A stretch of DNA of 19,704 bases from Chloroflexota bacterium (GCA_021786915.1 JAJYMP010000591.1:1-19704); one strand, 5' to 3'; shown: positions 6,944 to 13,883, counted from the first letter of the stretch. Notes: generated from the sequence alone by a model not told the origin. Numbers and translations are program-made.

Positions 6944-7707
6944 TCCTGATGATCGACAACTACGACTCGTTCACGTTCAACCTGGTGCAAGCGCTCCAGG
7001 CGGCGGGCGCCGAGGTGCGGGTCGTGCGCAACGACGCGGTGACGGTGGGCGAGGTCGAGGCACTCGCGGACGACGCCGGCGCCGGGCTTCGGGGCATCGT
7101 CGTGTCGCCCGGTCCGGGCACCCCCGACGACGCGGGCGTGTCGATGGGCGCGATCCGCGTCGCGGCGGAGCGGGGCATCCCGCTGCTGGGCGTGTGCCTG
7201 GGGATGCAGTCGATGGGCCAGGCATTCGGCGCCACGATCACGCGCGCCCCCACGCTCGTCCACGGCGAGGCGTCGGCCGTTCACCACGACGGGCTGGGGC
7301 TGCTCGCCGGCATGCCCGAGGGCTTCCAGGCCGCGCGCTACCACTCCCTGTGCGTGGACCGGGCCACGCTCCCGGCGGACTTCATCGTCACCGCCACCAG
7401 CCCCGAGGACGGCGTGGTCATGGGCATCCGCCACCGCACGCTGCCCCTCGAGGGCGTCCAGTTCCACCCCGAGTCGGTGCTCACGCCCGACGGCCCGCAC
7501 CTGCTCGCGAACTTCCTCCGGCTGGCGGGGGAGGGCGAGGCGTCGCGCCTCGACGCGGCGGTGGGCTCGTTCGCCACGCGCGGCATGGACGTCCCCGAGG
7601 CCGGCGTCGCGCCCGACGCCACGCCGGACACCCGCAACGACGGCGCGACCGCTCTCGTCGAGCCCGAGCCCAAACCCGTCACCACGGCCATGGAGGCCAC
7701 CCGATGA
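6940..7707 (+). CDS. trpG: Anthranilate synthase component II (glutamine amidotransferase)
   Basis: A 255-residue class I glutamine amidotransferase that supplies ammonia from glutamine to TrpE. DNYDSFTFNLVQ (6-17) opens the domain. SPGPGTP (56-62) is the oxyanion-type loop. GVCLGMQ holds the nucleophile Cys86. GVQFHPESVLTP holds His176 and Glu178, completing the triad. The domain ends near 195, the usual length of the family; about 60 extra residues (DAAVGSFATRGMDVPE onward, Asp/Pro/Glu-rich) have no recognisable domain. GTG at 6940 overlaps the trpE stop in GTGA, with a G-rich RBS (GGGGAGGG) just before it; ATG 6949 is a possible alternative three codons in. Some TrpG homologues also serve PabA in folate synthesis, which cannot be excluded. 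Confidence 0.95.
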   Translation: MILMIDNYDSFTFNLVQALQAAGAEVRVVRNDAVTVGEVEALADDAGAGLRGIVVSPGPGTPDDAGVSMGAIRVAAERGIPLLGVCLGMQSMGQAFGATITRAPTLVHGEASAVHHDGLGLLAGMPEGFQAARYHSLCVDRATLPADFIVTATSPEDGVVMGIRHRTLPLEGVQFHPESVLTPDGPHLLANFLRLAGEGEASRLDAAVGSFATRGMDVPEAGVAPDATPDTRNDGATALVEPEPKPVTTAMEATR

Positions 7708-8765
7708 GCGACCAGGTCCGCGCCGCCCTCGCGACGATCGTCGAGGGCGGGACCCTCACCATGGAGCAGGCCGCCGCGGCGATGGGCGCGGTGATGGACG
7801 GCGAGGCCACGCCCTCCCAGCTCGCGGCGCTGCTGATGGGCCTCCGGATGCGCGGCGAGACCGCCGACGAGCTGGCCGGCTTCGCGGCCGCGATGCGCGA
7901 GCGCGTGCTCCACGTGGAGGCGCCGGCGGGCGCGATCGACGTGGTCGGGACCGGCGGCGACGGGTCGAACACGTTCAACATCTCCACGACGTCGGCGCTG
8001 GTCGTGGCCGCGGCGGGCGTGGTCGTGGCCAAGCACGGCAACCGGGCGATGACCTCGAAGTCGGGCTCGGCCGACGTGCTCGACGCGCTGGGCGTGCGGA
8101 TCGACCACGACGCCGACTCGGCTGCGGCCTCGCTGCGCGACCACGGCTTCGCGTTCATGTCCGCGATGCTGTTCCACCCGGCGATGAAGTACGCCGGCCC
8201 CACCCGCCGCGAGATCGGCGTGCGGACGGCGTTCAACCTGCTGGGTCCGCTCACCAACCCGGCCGGCGCAAGACGCGCGTTGATCGGCGTGGGCGACGCG
8301 GCCGTGGCGCCGAAGCTGGCCGAGGTGGCCGGGCGCCTGGGCACGGAGCGCACGTTCATCATCCACGGCAACGGCGTGGACGAGCTGCCGCTCGACGGGT
8401 CCGGCGTGCTGTACCACGTCGGGCCGGAGGGCGTGGTCGCTCGCCACGAGATCAGCGCGGCGAAGCTCGGGCTCACCGTCGCCCCGACGAGGCGCCTCCT
8501 CGGCGGCACGGCCGAGTTCAACGCGCGGATCACCGAGTCGGTGCTGCGCGGCGAGCCCGGCGCCCGTCGCGACGTCGTGCTGCTCAACGCCGGGGCAGCG
8601 CTGCTCGTCGCGGGCGTCGTGGGCCAGCTCGAGGAGGGGATCGACAAGGCGTCGCTGACGATCGACGCGGGGCTCGCGATGGAGCTGCTCGAGGAGCTGC
8701 GCGCGGACCGGCGCGAGCACGAGGCGGCGATGGCGGCGATGGCGGCCGAAGGGGCGCCGGCATGA
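7704..8765 (+). CDS. trpD: Anthranilate phosphoribosyltransferase
   Basis: A 353-residue enzyme that joins anthranilate to PRPP to give N-(5'-phosphoribosyl)anthranilate. The glycine-rich PRPP loop GTGGDGSNTFNIST is at 82-95. KHGNRAMTSKSG (110-121) and SGSADVLDALGV (120-131) follow, with HPAMKYAGPTRREIGVRTAFNLLGPLTNPA as the conserved anthranilate-binding part. The length is typical (about 340-350). The ATG at 7704 overlaps the trpG stop as ATGA, indicating translational coupling, and the gene's own stop overlaps the next start in the same way. A longer version of the frame extends back into trpE but is a shadow. There are no oddities in motifs. Confidence 0.97.
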   Translation: MSDQVRAALATIVEGGTLTMEQAAAAMGAVMDGEATPSQLAALLMGLRMRGETADELAGFAAAMRERVLHVEAPAGAIDVVGTGGDGSNTFNISTTSALVVAAAGVVVAKHGNRAMTSKSGSADVLDALGVRIDHDADSAAASLRDHGFAFMSAMLFHPAMKYAGPTRREIGVRTAFNLLGPLTNPAGARRALIGVGDAAVAPKLAEVAGRLGTERTFIIHGNGVDELPLDGSGVLYHVGPEGVVARHEISAAKLGLTVAPTRRLLGGTAEFNARITESVLRGEPGARRDVVLLNAGAALLVAGVVGQLEEGIDKASLTIDAGLAMELLEELRADRREHEAAMAAMAAEGAPA

Positions 8766-11656
8766 CCGCGACCAGGCCGCGACCCGTGTCGGGATCCGCG
8801 TCGTCGGCCCGCTCCTCGGCCCGCTCGTCTGCCCGCGGCGGCGTCGTGGCGGAGATCGCCGCCCGCCGCGCCGCCGACGTCGCCGCAGAGCTCGACGCCC
8901 TGGGCCGCTCCGGGCTCCGCGCCGCCCTGGCCTCGGCCCCCGCTCCGCGACCCGTCGCGGAGGCGCTTGCGGCGCCCGGCCTCCACCTCATCGCCGAGGT
9001 CAAGCGGCGCTCCCCGTCGGCCGGGGACATCGCGCTCGGCGACGACGCGATCGCCCGCGCCCGCGCCTACGCCGCGGGCGGCGCCGCCGCGATCTCGGTC
9101 CTGTGCGAGCCGCACTGGTTCGGCGGCTCCGTCGACGACCTCCGCGCCGTGCGCGCCGCCGTGTCGGTGCCGGTGCTGGCCAAGGAGTTCGTCGTCGACC
9201 CGCGCCAGCTCGACCTCCTCCGCGCCGCGGGGGCCGACCTCGTGCTGCTGCTGGCCGTGCTCCACCCGCGGGCGCGCCTGGCCCGGCTCGTCGCGCAGGC
9301 ACGCGCCCTGGGCCTCGAGCCGCTCGTCGAGGCGCACGACGCCCGCGAGCTCGACGCCGCGCTCGCGACCGATGCGCGACTGATCGGCGTCAACAGTCGG
9401 GACCTGCGGACGCTCGACGTGGACCCGGAGCGCGCGGTCCGGATGCGCGACCTGATCCCCGGCGACCGGATCGCGATCGCCGAGAGCGGCGTGCGCGACA
9501 CCGCCACCGTCGCCCGCTGGCGCGCGACCGGGTTCGACGCCGCGCTGGTGGGGGAGGCGCTGATGCGCTCGCCCGACCCGGCCGCCGCGGCGCGCGCGTT
9601 CGTGTCTGCGGGCTCCTACCCGCGCGACCTCGCCGCGGAGGCGCGCCGACCGCTGGTCAAGATCTGCAGCGTGACCGACGAGGGAGGCGTCCTGGCAGCA
9701 GTCCGCGCCGGCGCCGACGCGATCGGGCTCAACTTCGCGCCGGGGACGCCGCGGGCGCTCACGCTCGACACGGGCGTCCGGCTGGCGGCGCTTGCCCGTG
9801 GCGCGGACCCGCTGGTGCGGATCGTCACCGTCACGGTGGACCTCGCGCCGGCCGAGCTCGCGGGCATCGTGGCCGCGGTCAACCCCGATGCGGTGCAGCT
9901 CAACGGCGAGGAGCCCCCGGAGGCGGTCGCTCGCATCGGCCGCCCGGCCTGGAAGGCGCTGCGCGTCAGCGCTGACACGCCGGCGGACGAGGTGGTCGGG
10001 ACGGCCCGGGCCTTCCTCCGGGCCGGTGCCGAGCGGATCCTGCTCGACGCCGCCGGAGGCCCGCACCCCGGTGGCACGGGCACCCGGGTGGCAGTCGAGC
10101 TGGCACTGGCCGTCGCACGCGAGGTCCCGATCACCCTTGCCGGGGGGCTGGGCGCAGGCAACGTCGCGGAGGCGCTGCTCGCGATCCCGGCGGTGGGCGT
10201 GGACGTGGCGTCCGGGGTGGAGGCGCCGCGTGCCACCGGCGAACGCCCGCGCAAGGACCCGCTCAAGGTGGCGCTGTTCGCCAAGCGCGCCCGCGACGCG
10301 CGTCGGCATCGGCCCAACATCGCGTTCGGGCCCACGCCCGTCCACGCCGGCCTGCTCGAGACCGACGCGGCAGGTCGCTGGGGCAAGGAACGCGACTTCG
10401 GCGGGCGCTACGTGCCCGAGACGCTGATGGCGGCGCTCCAGCAGCTCGAAGACGCCTACGACGCGCTCCGCCACGACCCGCGGTTCTGGGCGGAGCTCGA
10501 CGACCTGCTCGCGCACTTCGCGGGCCGGCCGACGCCGCTGTACCGGGCGGACCGGCTCGCCACCGCCGTGGCCGCGGAGGCTGCCCGCCTCCGGGGCGAG
10601 GCCCTGGCCAGGGGCCGTCGCAACCTGCCCGCGATCCCCGGGCGCTTCCGGCTGTACCTCAAGCGCGAGGACCTCGCGCACACCGGCGCCCACAAGATCA
10701 ACAACGCGCTGGGCCAGGCGCTGCTGACGCGCCGACTCGGCAAGTCGCGGGTCATCGCCGAAACCGGCGCCGGCCAGCACGGCGTTGCCACGGCGACCGC
10801 GTGCGCACTGCTCGGGCTGCCCTGCGTCGTGTTCATGGGCGAGGAGGACATCCGCCGGCAGGCGCCCAACGTGCTCCGGATGCGCGCGCTCGGCGCGGAG
10901 GTTCGCGCGGTCACCTCGGGCACGGCCACGCTCAAGGACGCGGTCAACGAGGCGATGCGCGACTGGGTGACCAACGTCGAGACCACGCACTACGTCCTGG
11001 GCTCGGCGATGGGGCCGCACCCCTACCCGACGATCGTCCGAGACTTCCAGCGGCGGATCGGCGACGAGGCGGCCGCCCAGCTGCGCGCTGTGGAGGGCCG
11101 GCTGCCGGACCTCGCGCTCGCGTGCGTGGGCGGAGGGTCGAACGCGATCGGGCTGCTGGCGCGGTTCATCGGCGAGACCGGCGTCCGGCTCGCGGTGGCC
11201 GAGGCGGCGGGCGACGGCGTGGAGACCGGCCGCCACGCAGCGGCGATCGCCGGCGGCACCCCGGGGATCCTCCACGGGAGCCGCTCGCTGATGCTCCAGG
11301 ACCGTGACGGCCAGGTGGTCGAGGCGGTGTCGGCATCGGCCGGGCTCGACTACCCGGGTGTCGGGCCGCAGCTCGCCGCGCTGGCCGAGGCGGGCCGCAT
11401 GGAGGTGGGCACGGCCACGGACCGCGAGGCGATCGCCGCGATGAAGGCCGTCACCCGCCTGGAGGGGATCCTGCCGGCGCTCGAGACCTCGCATGCCGTG
11501 GCGGCACTGCCCAAGCTGCTCGCCGGGCTCAAGGGCTCGGGCGTGGCGTTCGCCGAGGATTCGGTGCTGCTCATCGGGTTCTCGGGCCGCGGCGACAAGG
11601 ACATGGCGGCGCTCGAGCGCTTCGCCGACGTGGAGCCGTGGGAGGCCGCGCGATGA
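8762..11656 (+). CDS. trpCFB: Trifunctional fusion: IGP synthase - PRA isomerase - tryptophan synthase beta (TrpC-TrpF-TrpB)
   Basis: One 964-codon frame encodes three consecutive enzymes. TrpC (about 26-292) makes indole-3-glycerol phosphate: IAEVKRRSPS (E79, K81), AKEFVVD (K141), E190, GVNSRDL and AESGV (E241) are present. TrpF (about 297-514) isomerises phosphoribosylanthranilate: KICSVTDEGG with Cys302 (Ser where the family usually has Gly next), general acid D429 in LLDAAGG, PGGTGTR, LAGGLGAGNV and GVDVASGVEAP. TrpB (about 520-964) condenses indole with serine: FGGRYVPETLM, PLP lysine K645 in HTGAHKINNALGQ, E667 in AETGAGQHG, GGGSNA (790-795) and SGRGDKD (941-947). The TrpF-TrpB linker is about 10 residues, with no ATG. 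Residues 14-25 are an SSAR triple repeat. ATG 8762 overlaps the trpD stop (ATGA). An internal GTG at 10268 with AAGGA 10 nt upstream could give separate TrpB. Confidence 0.93.
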   Translation: MTATRPRPVSGSASSARSSARSSARGGVVAEIAARRAADVAAELDALGRSGLRAALASAPAPRPVAEALAAPGLHLIAEVKRRSPSAGDIALGDDAIARARAYAAGGAAAISVLCEPHWFGGSVDDLRAVRAAVSVPVLAKEFVVDPRQLDLLRAAGADLVLLLAVLHPRARLARLVAQARALGLEPLVEAHDARELDAALATDARLIGVNSRDLRTLDVDPERAVRMRDLIPGDRIAIAESGVRDTATVARWRATGFDAALVGEALMRSPDPAAAARAFVSAGSYPRDLAAEARRPLVKICSVTDEGGVLAAVRAGADAIGLNFAPGTPRALTLDTGVRLAALARGADPLVRIVTVTVDLAPAELAGIVAAVNPDAVQLNGEEPPEAVARIGRPAWKALRVSADTPADEVVGTARAFLRAGAERILLDAAGGPHPGGTGTRVAVELALAVAREVPITLAGGLGAGNVAEALLAIPAVGVDVASGVEAPRATGERPRKDPLKVALFAKRARDARRHRPNIAFGPTPVHAGLLETDAAGRWGKERDFGGRYVPETLMAALQQLEDAYDALRHDPRFWAELDDLLAHFAGRPTPLYRADRLATAVAAEAARLRGEALARGRRNLPAIPGRFRLYLKREDLAHTGAHKINNALGQALLTRRLGKSRVIAETGAGQHGVATATACALLGLPCVVFMGEEDIRRQAPNVLRMRALGAEVRAVTSGTATLKDAVNEAMRDWVTNVETTHYVLGSAMGPHPYPTIVRDFQRRIGDEAAAQLRAVEGRLPDLALACVGGGSNAIGLLARFIGETGVRLAVAEAAGDGVETGRHAAAIAGGTPGILHGSRSLMLQDRDGQVVEAVSASAGLDYPGVGPQLAALAEAGRMEVGTATDREAIAAMKAVTRLEGILPALETSHAVAALPKLLAGLKGSGVAFAEDSVLLIGFSGRGDKDMAALERFADVEPWEAAR
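8801..8836 (+). repeat. 12-bp tandem repeat x3 encoding SSAR-SSAR-SSAR
   Basis: Three imperfect in-frame copies (8801-8812, 8813-8824, 8825-8836), each reading like TCGTCGGCCCGC, encode residues 14-25 of the TrpC-F-B fusion. This low-complexity N-terminal tail precedes the IGP synthase fold and may vary in copy number between strains. Confidence 0.8.
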
Positions 11657-12519
11657 CGGGTTCTGCGGGCGGGGCCGTCGCCGCGCCGAGGCGTGCGATG
11701 CACACCAATTCGACGGCGGGCGCCGCGCGCATCGCCGCCGCGTTCGCCAGCGCGCACGCGGAGGGGCGCGCCGCGCTGATCCCGTACGTCGTCGCGGGCT
11801 ACCCCGACGCCGAGGGCTCGTTCGCGGCGGCCTGCGCGGCGATCGACGCAGGGGCCGATCTGCTCGAGGTGGGCCTGCCGTACTCCGACCCGCTCGCCGA
11901 CGGGGCCACCCTCCAGCGGGCGTCGCAGGGGGCGCTCGCCGCGGGCGCCACCTTCGACTCGAGTCTCGCCCTCGTCGCGCGGATCGCCGCCGCCCGGCCT
12001 CGCGTGCCGGTCGTGGCGATGGGCTACGCGAACCAGCTGATCGGCGGGGGCGACGGCCGAGATCGCGCGTTCGGCCTTGCCAGGGCCGGGGTCGCCGGCG
12101 TGATCGTCGCGGACCTCACGCCCGACGAGGGCGCACCGTTCGAGGCGGTGGCGGCCGAGGCCGGGATCGCCGTCGTGTACCTGGTGGCCCCGACGACCGC
12201 CCCTCCGCGGCGCGCGGCCGTCGCGGCGCGGTCCGGCGGGTTCCTGTACTGCGTGTCGCTGGTGGGCGTCACGGGCGCGCGCGCCTCGCTGCCGCCGACG
12301 GTGACGTACCTCATCCGCGATGTCACCGCCGTCTCCCCGGTCCCGGTGGCGGTGGGATTCGGGGTGTCGAAGCCGGCGCATGTCCGGGCCATCGCCGGCG
12401 CCGGCGCGGCTGGCGTCATCGTGGCCTCGGCGCTGGTCGACGCGCTGGGGCCGGACGGGCGGGACACGTCGGCGCTCGCTGCGCTCGTGGCGAGACTGCG
12501 GGCAGCGACTGCCCGCTGA
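11653..12519 (+). CDS. trpA: Tryptophan synthase alpha chain
   Basis: A 288-residue TIM-barrel enzyme that cleaves indole-3-glycerol phosphate to indole and glyceraldehyde-3-phosphate, and passes indole to the TrpB domain encoded just upstream. Catalytic residues are in LLEVGLPYSDPLADG: Glu72 and Asp83. Also visible are IPYVVAGYPD (43-52), VAMGYANQL (121-129), VADLTPDEG (152-160), YLVAPTT (176-182), CVSLVGVTGAR (200-210) and the phosphate loop VGFGVSKP (234-241). The ATG at 11653 overlaps the fusion stop as ATGA, with GGGAGG at 11640-11645. It has about 15-20 residues more at the N-terminus than typical; ATG 11698 (MHTNSTAG) is an alternative. It must assemble with a beta subunit that carries a large N-terminal TrpC-F extension. 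Confidence 0.96.
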   Translation: MTGSAGGAVAAPRRAMHTNSTAGAARIAAAFASAHAEGRAALIPYVVAGYPDAEGSFAAACAAIDAGADLLEVGLPYSDPLADGATLQRASQGALAAGATFDSSLALVARIAAARPRVPVVAMGYANQLIGGGDGRDRAFGLARAGVAGVIVADLTPDEGAPFEAVAAEAGIAVVYLVAPTTAPPRRAAVAARSGGFLYCVSLVGVTGARASLPPTVTYLIRDVTAVSPVPVAVGFGVSKPAHVRAIAGAGAAGVIVASALVDALGPDGRDTSALAALVARLRAATAR

Positions 12520-12520
12520 C

Positions 12521-12542
12521 CTCCCCGGCGGTGCTCGGGGAG
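12521..12542 (+). terminator. Hairpin after trpA (probable operon terminator)
   Basis: CTCCCCG (12521-12527) pairs with CGGGGAG (12536-12542) across an 8-nt loop, beginning 2 nt after the trpA stop. There is no T-tract. It abuts a second, larger hairpin (12542-12586), so the end of the trp transcript is heavily structured. Confidence 0.5.
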
Positions 12543-12668
12543 CGCCAAATCGGCCCCTGCACGGAAGGCAGGGCAGATATTGGCGCCGGCCGCGCGCCGC
12601 ACGCATGCGTTGGCGCACGGGCCGCGCCAATCCCGACCCCAACCGTCTACCGGCTGGCGATTTGGCGC
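12542..12668. repeat. Cluster of five GCGCCAA/TTGGCGC heptamers forming two hairpins and a distal inverted repeat
   Basis: The heptamer occurs at 12542-12548 (GCGCCAA), 12580-12586 (TTGGCGC), 12610-12616 (TTGGCGC), 12624-12630 (GCGCCAA) and 12662-12668 (TTGGCGC). Copies 1 and 2 close a hairpin whose inner stem is CCCTGC (12555-12560)/GCAGGG (12568-12573). Copies 3 and 4 form TTGGCGC-ACGGGCC-GCGCCAA. Copies 1 and 5 lie in an 11-bp perfect inverted repeat, GCGCCAAATCG (12542-12552) and CGATTTGGCGC (12658-12668). No coding frame with recognisable motifs is present in this 199-bp gap between trpA and the next gene. It may be a complex terminator, a regulator-binding cluster, or a mobile palindromic repeat. 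Confidence 0.65.
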
Positions 12669-12706
12669 GCCGCGCGCGCCATCAGGGGCGAGCGGCGGGG
12701 CTGAGC

Positions 12707-12712
12707 CATACT
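12707..12712 (+). promoter_or_regulatory. Candidate -10 box of a leaderless gene
   Basis: CATACT is 6 nt upstream of ATG 12719, so transcription would begin at or next to the start codon. There is no Shine-Dalgarno sequence in the intervening bases GCGCGC. No good -35 is seen. Leaderless mRNAs are common in several high-GC phyla; this remains an inference. Confidence 0.35.
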
Positions 12713-12718
12713 GCGCGC

Positions 12719-13366
12719 ATGCCGACGCTCCGCGTCCTCATCGAGACGACGCCCAAGAAGGCCTTCGCGTCCGCCCTCGACTGGCCCGGGCTCTCGCGCG
12801 GCGGCCGCGACGAGAACGCCGCCCTTGAGGCGCTCTCGGCCAAGCTGCCGCGGTACGCGCTGATCGCCGAGGCCGCCGGCCAGCCATTCCCCCTCGACGA
12901 CATCGTCCTGGAGGTGGTCGAGCGGGTCCCCGGCAACGGCGCCAGCGCCTACGGGATCCCGGCGATGGTCACGGCGACCGACCGCCTGCCCGCCACGCCG
13001 GCCGAGGCCGAGCGCGAGGCCGCCCTCGTCGAGGCGGCGTGGGAGGCGCTCGACCGGATCGCAGCGGCGGCGCCGGAGGAGCTGCGCAAGGGCCCCCGCG
13101 GCGGCGGCAGGGACCGCAGCGCCATCGTCGACCACGTCAACGGCGCCGACACCGGCTACGCCTGGGCGATCGGCCGCAAGCACGAGGCCGGCAGCCGGGC
13201 GGCGATCGAGGCCATGCGCGCCGACGTCCTCGCCGTGCTGCGCCAACCCTCGGACGGCAGCGCGATCGCCGGCAAGAAGTGGCCGCCCCGGTACGCGGCC
13301 CGGCGGATCGCCTGGCACGCGCTCGACCACGCGTGGGAGATCGAGGACCGAACGGACCGGGAATAG
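12719..13366 (+). CDS. Hypothetical protein with DinB-like C-terminal helices
   Basis: A 215-residue soluble protein of unknown function. The N-terminus, MPTLRVLIETTPKKAFASAL then DWPGLSRGGRDENAALEAL (to residue 39), has a strand-PG-G-EA-helix pattern vaguely like HicB-type small domains. That resemblance is only an impression. From about 90 the protein is helical and carries His139 (DHVNGADTGYAW) and His200/His204 (WHALDHAWEIED). This spacing recalls the three-histidine metal site of DinB/YfiT four-helix-bundle proteins, many of which are thiol-dependent transferases. The start at ATG 12719 is the first in-frame ATG after trpA whose protein begins with a plausible strand. It has no RBS, but a -10-like box sits just upstream. 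It is followed by a large hairpin. There is no obvious link to trp or cyd. Confidence 0.75.
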   Translation: MPTLRVLIETTPKKAFASALDWPGLSRGGRDENAALEALSAKLPRYALIAEAAGQPFPLDDIVLEVVERVPGNGASAYGIPAMVTATDRLPATPAEAEREAALVEAAWEALDRIAAAAPEELRKGPRGGGRDRSAIVDHVNGADTGYAWAIGRKHEAGSRAAIEAMRADVLAVLRQPSDGSAIAGKKWPPRYAARRIAWHALDHAWEIEDRTDRE

Positions 13367-13373
13367 CACGCTG

Positions 13374-13424
13374 CGGCCGACGTCGCGCTCCGCGCCCGGC
13401 ACGCAGCGGAGCCAATGTCGGCCG
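13374..13424 (+). terminator. Two-tier hairpin after the DinB-like gene
   Basis: CGGCCGAC (13374-13381) pairs with GTCGGCCG (13417-13424), and inside it GCTCCGC (13387-13393) pairs with GCGGAGC (13406-13412). It begins 8 nt after the stop codon. There is no T-tract; placement suggests transcription termination or 3' end protection. Confidence 0.5.
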
Positions 13425-13468
13425 TGCCGAGCGGCGGCTGAGCGAGAGCCGGGCAGCCCGTACACGCG

Positions 13469-13694
13469 ATGGCGCGCCGCGTGGCGCCGGCGCCGGAGGG
13501 CGAGCAGCCCCTGGTGGAGACCCTGACCCGTCGCGAGCTCGAGGTCCTGGGCCGGCTGGCCCAGGACCTCGATCGACGAGATCGCCGAGTCGCTGACGAT
13601 CAGCGTCCTGACCGCGCGCAACCACGCGACATCGCCCGCAAGCTGGGCGCCCTCAAACCGGCTCGAGACCGTGCTCCTGGCGATGCGCCACGGG
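13469..13694 (+). pseudogene. Frameshifted remnant of a LuxR-type HTH regulator C-terminus
   Basis: Reading across three frame changes rebuilds a LuxR/GerE helix-turn-helix. The order is LVETLTRRELEVLGRLAQDL (frame of 13469, to about 13574), then DEIAESLTISVLTARNH (frame of 13575, to about 13625), then DIARKLGALK (frame of 13628, to 13657), then RLETVLLAMRHG (frame of 13659, to 13694). The assembled order matches the C-terminal domain of MalT/LuxR regulators, which usually ends shortly after LGxxNRxxAVxxA. No receiver or ATPase domain precedes it. The frame changes make it non-functional unless they are sequencing errors. It lies between the DinB-like gene and cydA, and is probably a relic of an unrelated regulator. 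Confidence 0.75.
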
Positions 13695-13746
13695 TCGTGT
13701 GGGACCGCCGGCCCGGCGAGAAGCCCGCCGAAAGGTCCCGCGAGTT

Positions 13747-13762
13747 TGGTGCGGACGCACCA
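13747..13762. repeat. 16-bp palindrome TGGTGCG-GA-CGCACCA upstream of cyd
   Basis: Perfect 7-bp arms with a 2-bp centre, 122 bp upstream of the cydA start. It could be a regulator-binding site or the terminator of the decayed regulator. It does not resemble Rex, FNR or ArcA consensus sites. Confidence 0.45.
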
Positions 13763-13806
13763 TGAATCGGCCCGCGGCGCGCGCACGATAGGCCAGCACG
13801 GGTAGC

Positions 13807-13823
13807 GCCTGAGGAACTCAGGC
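13807..13823. promoter_or_regulatory. 17-bp operator-like palindrome GCCTGAG-GAA-CTCAGGC upstream of cyd
   Basis: Perfect 7-bp arms around a 3-bp centre, 60 bp upstream of the cydA GTG. Its position suits an operator near or downstream of the cyd promoter, but I could not place convincing -35/-10 boxes here. The cognate regulator is unknown. Confidence 0.45.
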
Positions 13824-13883
13824 CGCGATGTGCCCAAGGTCAGTAGCGAGCTGCCGCGCCGCTCAGGAGGATGAGGACCGCCT

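Noticed and set aside
6645..7703. N-terminal extension of trpD back into trpE
   Set aside because: TrpD family homology begins at ATG 7704, which overlaps the trpG stop; the upstream translation is Arg/Pro-rich shadow.
11341..11394. Unusual GVGPQ in the TrpB domain instead of GVGPE
   Set aside because: Gln at this position also occurs in enterobacterial TrpB as far as I recall, so it is not evidence of altered function.
7679..11494. Very long antisense frame across trpD and the fusion gene
   Set aside because: The translation is Arg/Gly/Ala-rich with no recognisable motifs and is complementary to genes with clear catalytic residues.
13469..13765. Intact 98-residue HTH protein
   Set aside because: The HTH homology switches frame three times; the frame starting at 13469 alone lacks the recognition helix.
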